Positions 63,173 to 64,000 of a stretch of 64,000 nucleotides of DNA are shown here, piece after piece. The DNA is from a virus, in IMG/VR virus record IMGVR_UViG_3300010373_000039, positions 33,456-97,455 of that record; one strand, 5' to 3'. A program made the translations under genes and the position numbers. The notes under the pieces were generated by a model. The model worked only from the letters and a program-made list of their open reading frames with translations. It was not told the origin of the DNA and made no database searches. The number at the start of each line of letters is the position of its first letter. Positions within the stretch are counted from its first letter, which is position 1.

Positions 63173-63400
63173 CTAACGATTCACCACAACGGAAACACCT
63201 ACAACTACCATCGCGGCAAAATCACGCCGATCAACGAACGCACGGCCGCGCAAAACGAACGGTACGCGCTGTACGCGGGCATCGATTGCGCCCGCTACGT
63301 CGCCCCGGAATTGGACCCGGCGAACCCGGCTAATTGGCGCATGGCCGACGGCGATGCACCAATCGGCGCACGGTTCCAACCGGCCATGAAAAATAATTAG
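63170..63400 (+). CDS. Small protein
   Basis: 76 residues from ATG 63170. N-terminus MLTIHHNGNTYNYHRGKITP is beta-like, with a Tyr-rich middle (ERYALYAGIDCARYVAPEL) and a final WRMADGDAPIGARFQPAMKNN. Function unknown. Uses the same leader as its neighbour. Confidence 0.55.
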   Translation: MLTIHHNGNTYNYHRGKITPINERTAAQNERYALYAGIDCARYVAPELDPANPANWRMADGDAPIGARFQPAMKNN

Positions 63401-63410
63401 AAGGTTTTTG

Positions 63411-63439
63411 TTGACACGCCGATAGAAGATTGTCAAACT
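63411..63439 (+). promoter_or_regulatory. Promoter for 63446 gene
   Basis: TTGACA (63411-63416), 17 bases, CAAACT (63434-63439), a poor -10. An AT-rich stretch lies before the -35. Tentative. Confidence 0.35.
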
Positions 63440-63445
63440 ACATCC

Positions 63446-63628
63446 ATGGCAAACGCAATGAACCAATTAGCCAACTACATCCGCAACCACGGCAATCAAG
63501 CGCAAATCGTCAACGGAATGTTGATGGTTTTTGATAGTCAATGGGATACCGTGGCCAAGCGCGAATGCGGCAAATGGATCGTGGTAGCGCCGACATGGCG
63601 CGCGGTCCGCATTTGGCTAGGCTATTGA
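63446..63628 (+). CDS. Small protein
   Basis: 60 residues from ATG 63446. MANAMNQLANYIRNHGNQAQIVNGMLMVF is a short helix and strand, and the end KWIVVAPTWRAVRIWLGY is hydrophobic and aromatic. No recognised family. The only ribosome-binding evidence is a weak upstream region, and the ATG follows CATCC. Confidence 0.45.
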   Translation: MANAMNQLANYIRNHGNQAQIVNGMLMVFDSQWDTVAKRECGKWIVVAPTWRAVRIWLGY

Positions 63629-64000
63629 TCCAACACGATAGGTAACGATCCACCTATCGGCCGGCCGGGCGCAGCGCATCGAACGTAGGTGCGCTGGCCC
63701 GGTGCGGTTTACCGCCCATGCCACAATGGCCCGCGGCGCAACGGAACCGGCCCAAGGATCGACGATCGACGCCGCAACCATGCTAGGGTAGCCAAACGAC
63801 CGTCCAACGCCGCAAATCGAACGGAAATCACGCGATGCGAACGGGTGCAGAACGATGGAGGGGAGTCCCTATGGCCAGACCCACCCCGGCAAGAATCGGG
63901 CTCCCCACACATTCACACTTCTGTCTCAGGTTACCTCCTGAAGATTTATAAATCATCACACCCCCCCCCCCCCCCCCCCCCACAAAACCCCCCCCCCCCC
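63629..64000. other. Gene-free end of window with poly-C tract
   Basis: No convincing gene. There are inverted GATAGG/CCTATC sequences near 63640-63660 and, from 63957, long C runs interrupted by ACAAAA. The latter are unlike the rest of the window and are most likely a sequencing or assembly artefact at a contig end. Confidence 0.5.

Noticed and set aside
63709-63912. Minus-strand frame near the right end
   Set aside because: Arg/Pro/Ser-rich composition, no ribosome-binding site, and proximity to the artefact-like C tract.

Overview
The window is part of the genome of a double-stranded DNA tailed phage, probably a virulent siphovirus. No ribosomal RNA, tRNA, integrase or obvious lysogeny module was recognised. 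The tail genes follow the order of the Rhodobacter gene transfer agent (DUF2460 distal tail, DUF2163 hub, NlpC/P60 peptidase, large host-specificity protein), which points to an alphaproteobacterial host. The DNA looks moderately GC-rich by eye. Terminase, portal, protease and major capsid genes are not present and are presumably upstream of base 1, because the first gene is cut at its 5' end. Many genes overlap by ATGA, TGATG or TAATG, so translational coupling is widespread.

Layout. 1-16.8 kb, plus strand: virion genes, from capsid-associated proteins through head-tail connectors, tail tube, a G/GT-type pair of tail chaperones with a -1 frameshift site, a short tape measure, distal tail, hub and fibre proteins. 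A glycosyltransferase sits inside the tail operon and a dual-specificity phosphatase ends it. A hairpin at 16.8 kb separates this from the next block. 16.8-52.8 kb, minus strand: replication, recombination and nucleotide functions. They include an SbcD/gp47-like nuclease, a RecA/UvsX-like recombinase, a gp32-like ssDNA-binding protein with a long acidic tail, a UvsY-like protein, a clamp loader subunit, a sliding clamp, DNA polymerase I fused to a uracil-DNA-glycosylase-like domain, primase, DnaB helicase, a SNF2 helicase, a Spo11/topoisomerase VI A-like protein, two DNA methyltransferases, a PLP enzyme, a sigma-like factor and many small proteins. 53.0-56.7 kb, plus strand: a basic/acidic protein, small genes and the SbcC/gp46-like partner of the distant SbcD. 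56.7-62.5 kb, minus strand: small genes of a kind common in phages, mostly of unknown function. 62.9-63.6 kb, plus strand: three very small genes. The window ends in a poly-C tract that looks like an assembly artefact.

Together these genes encode a nearly self-sufficient replisome (helicase, primase, polymerase, clamp, loader, SSB) and a T4-like recombination set (gp46/47, UvsX, gp32 and UvsY analogues). That suggests recombination-dependent replication. Control appears to use sigma70-type promoters whose -10 region lies in a recurrent ACTAT...ATAGT inverted repeat, a repeated TATAAATAGG element that may belong to the sigma-like factor, and two families of recurrent ribosome-binding leaders.

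The main observations beyond routine annotation are: the G GGA AAC frameshift site; a 40-codon homing-endonuclease relic between two tail genes; the TATAAATAGG element; an 830-bp structured non-coding region and a repeat/palindrome cluster that could be origins; a Topo mini-A-like protein; and a truncated SPFH/prohibitin-like gene. Functions are inferred from motifs read by eye and no database search was run.
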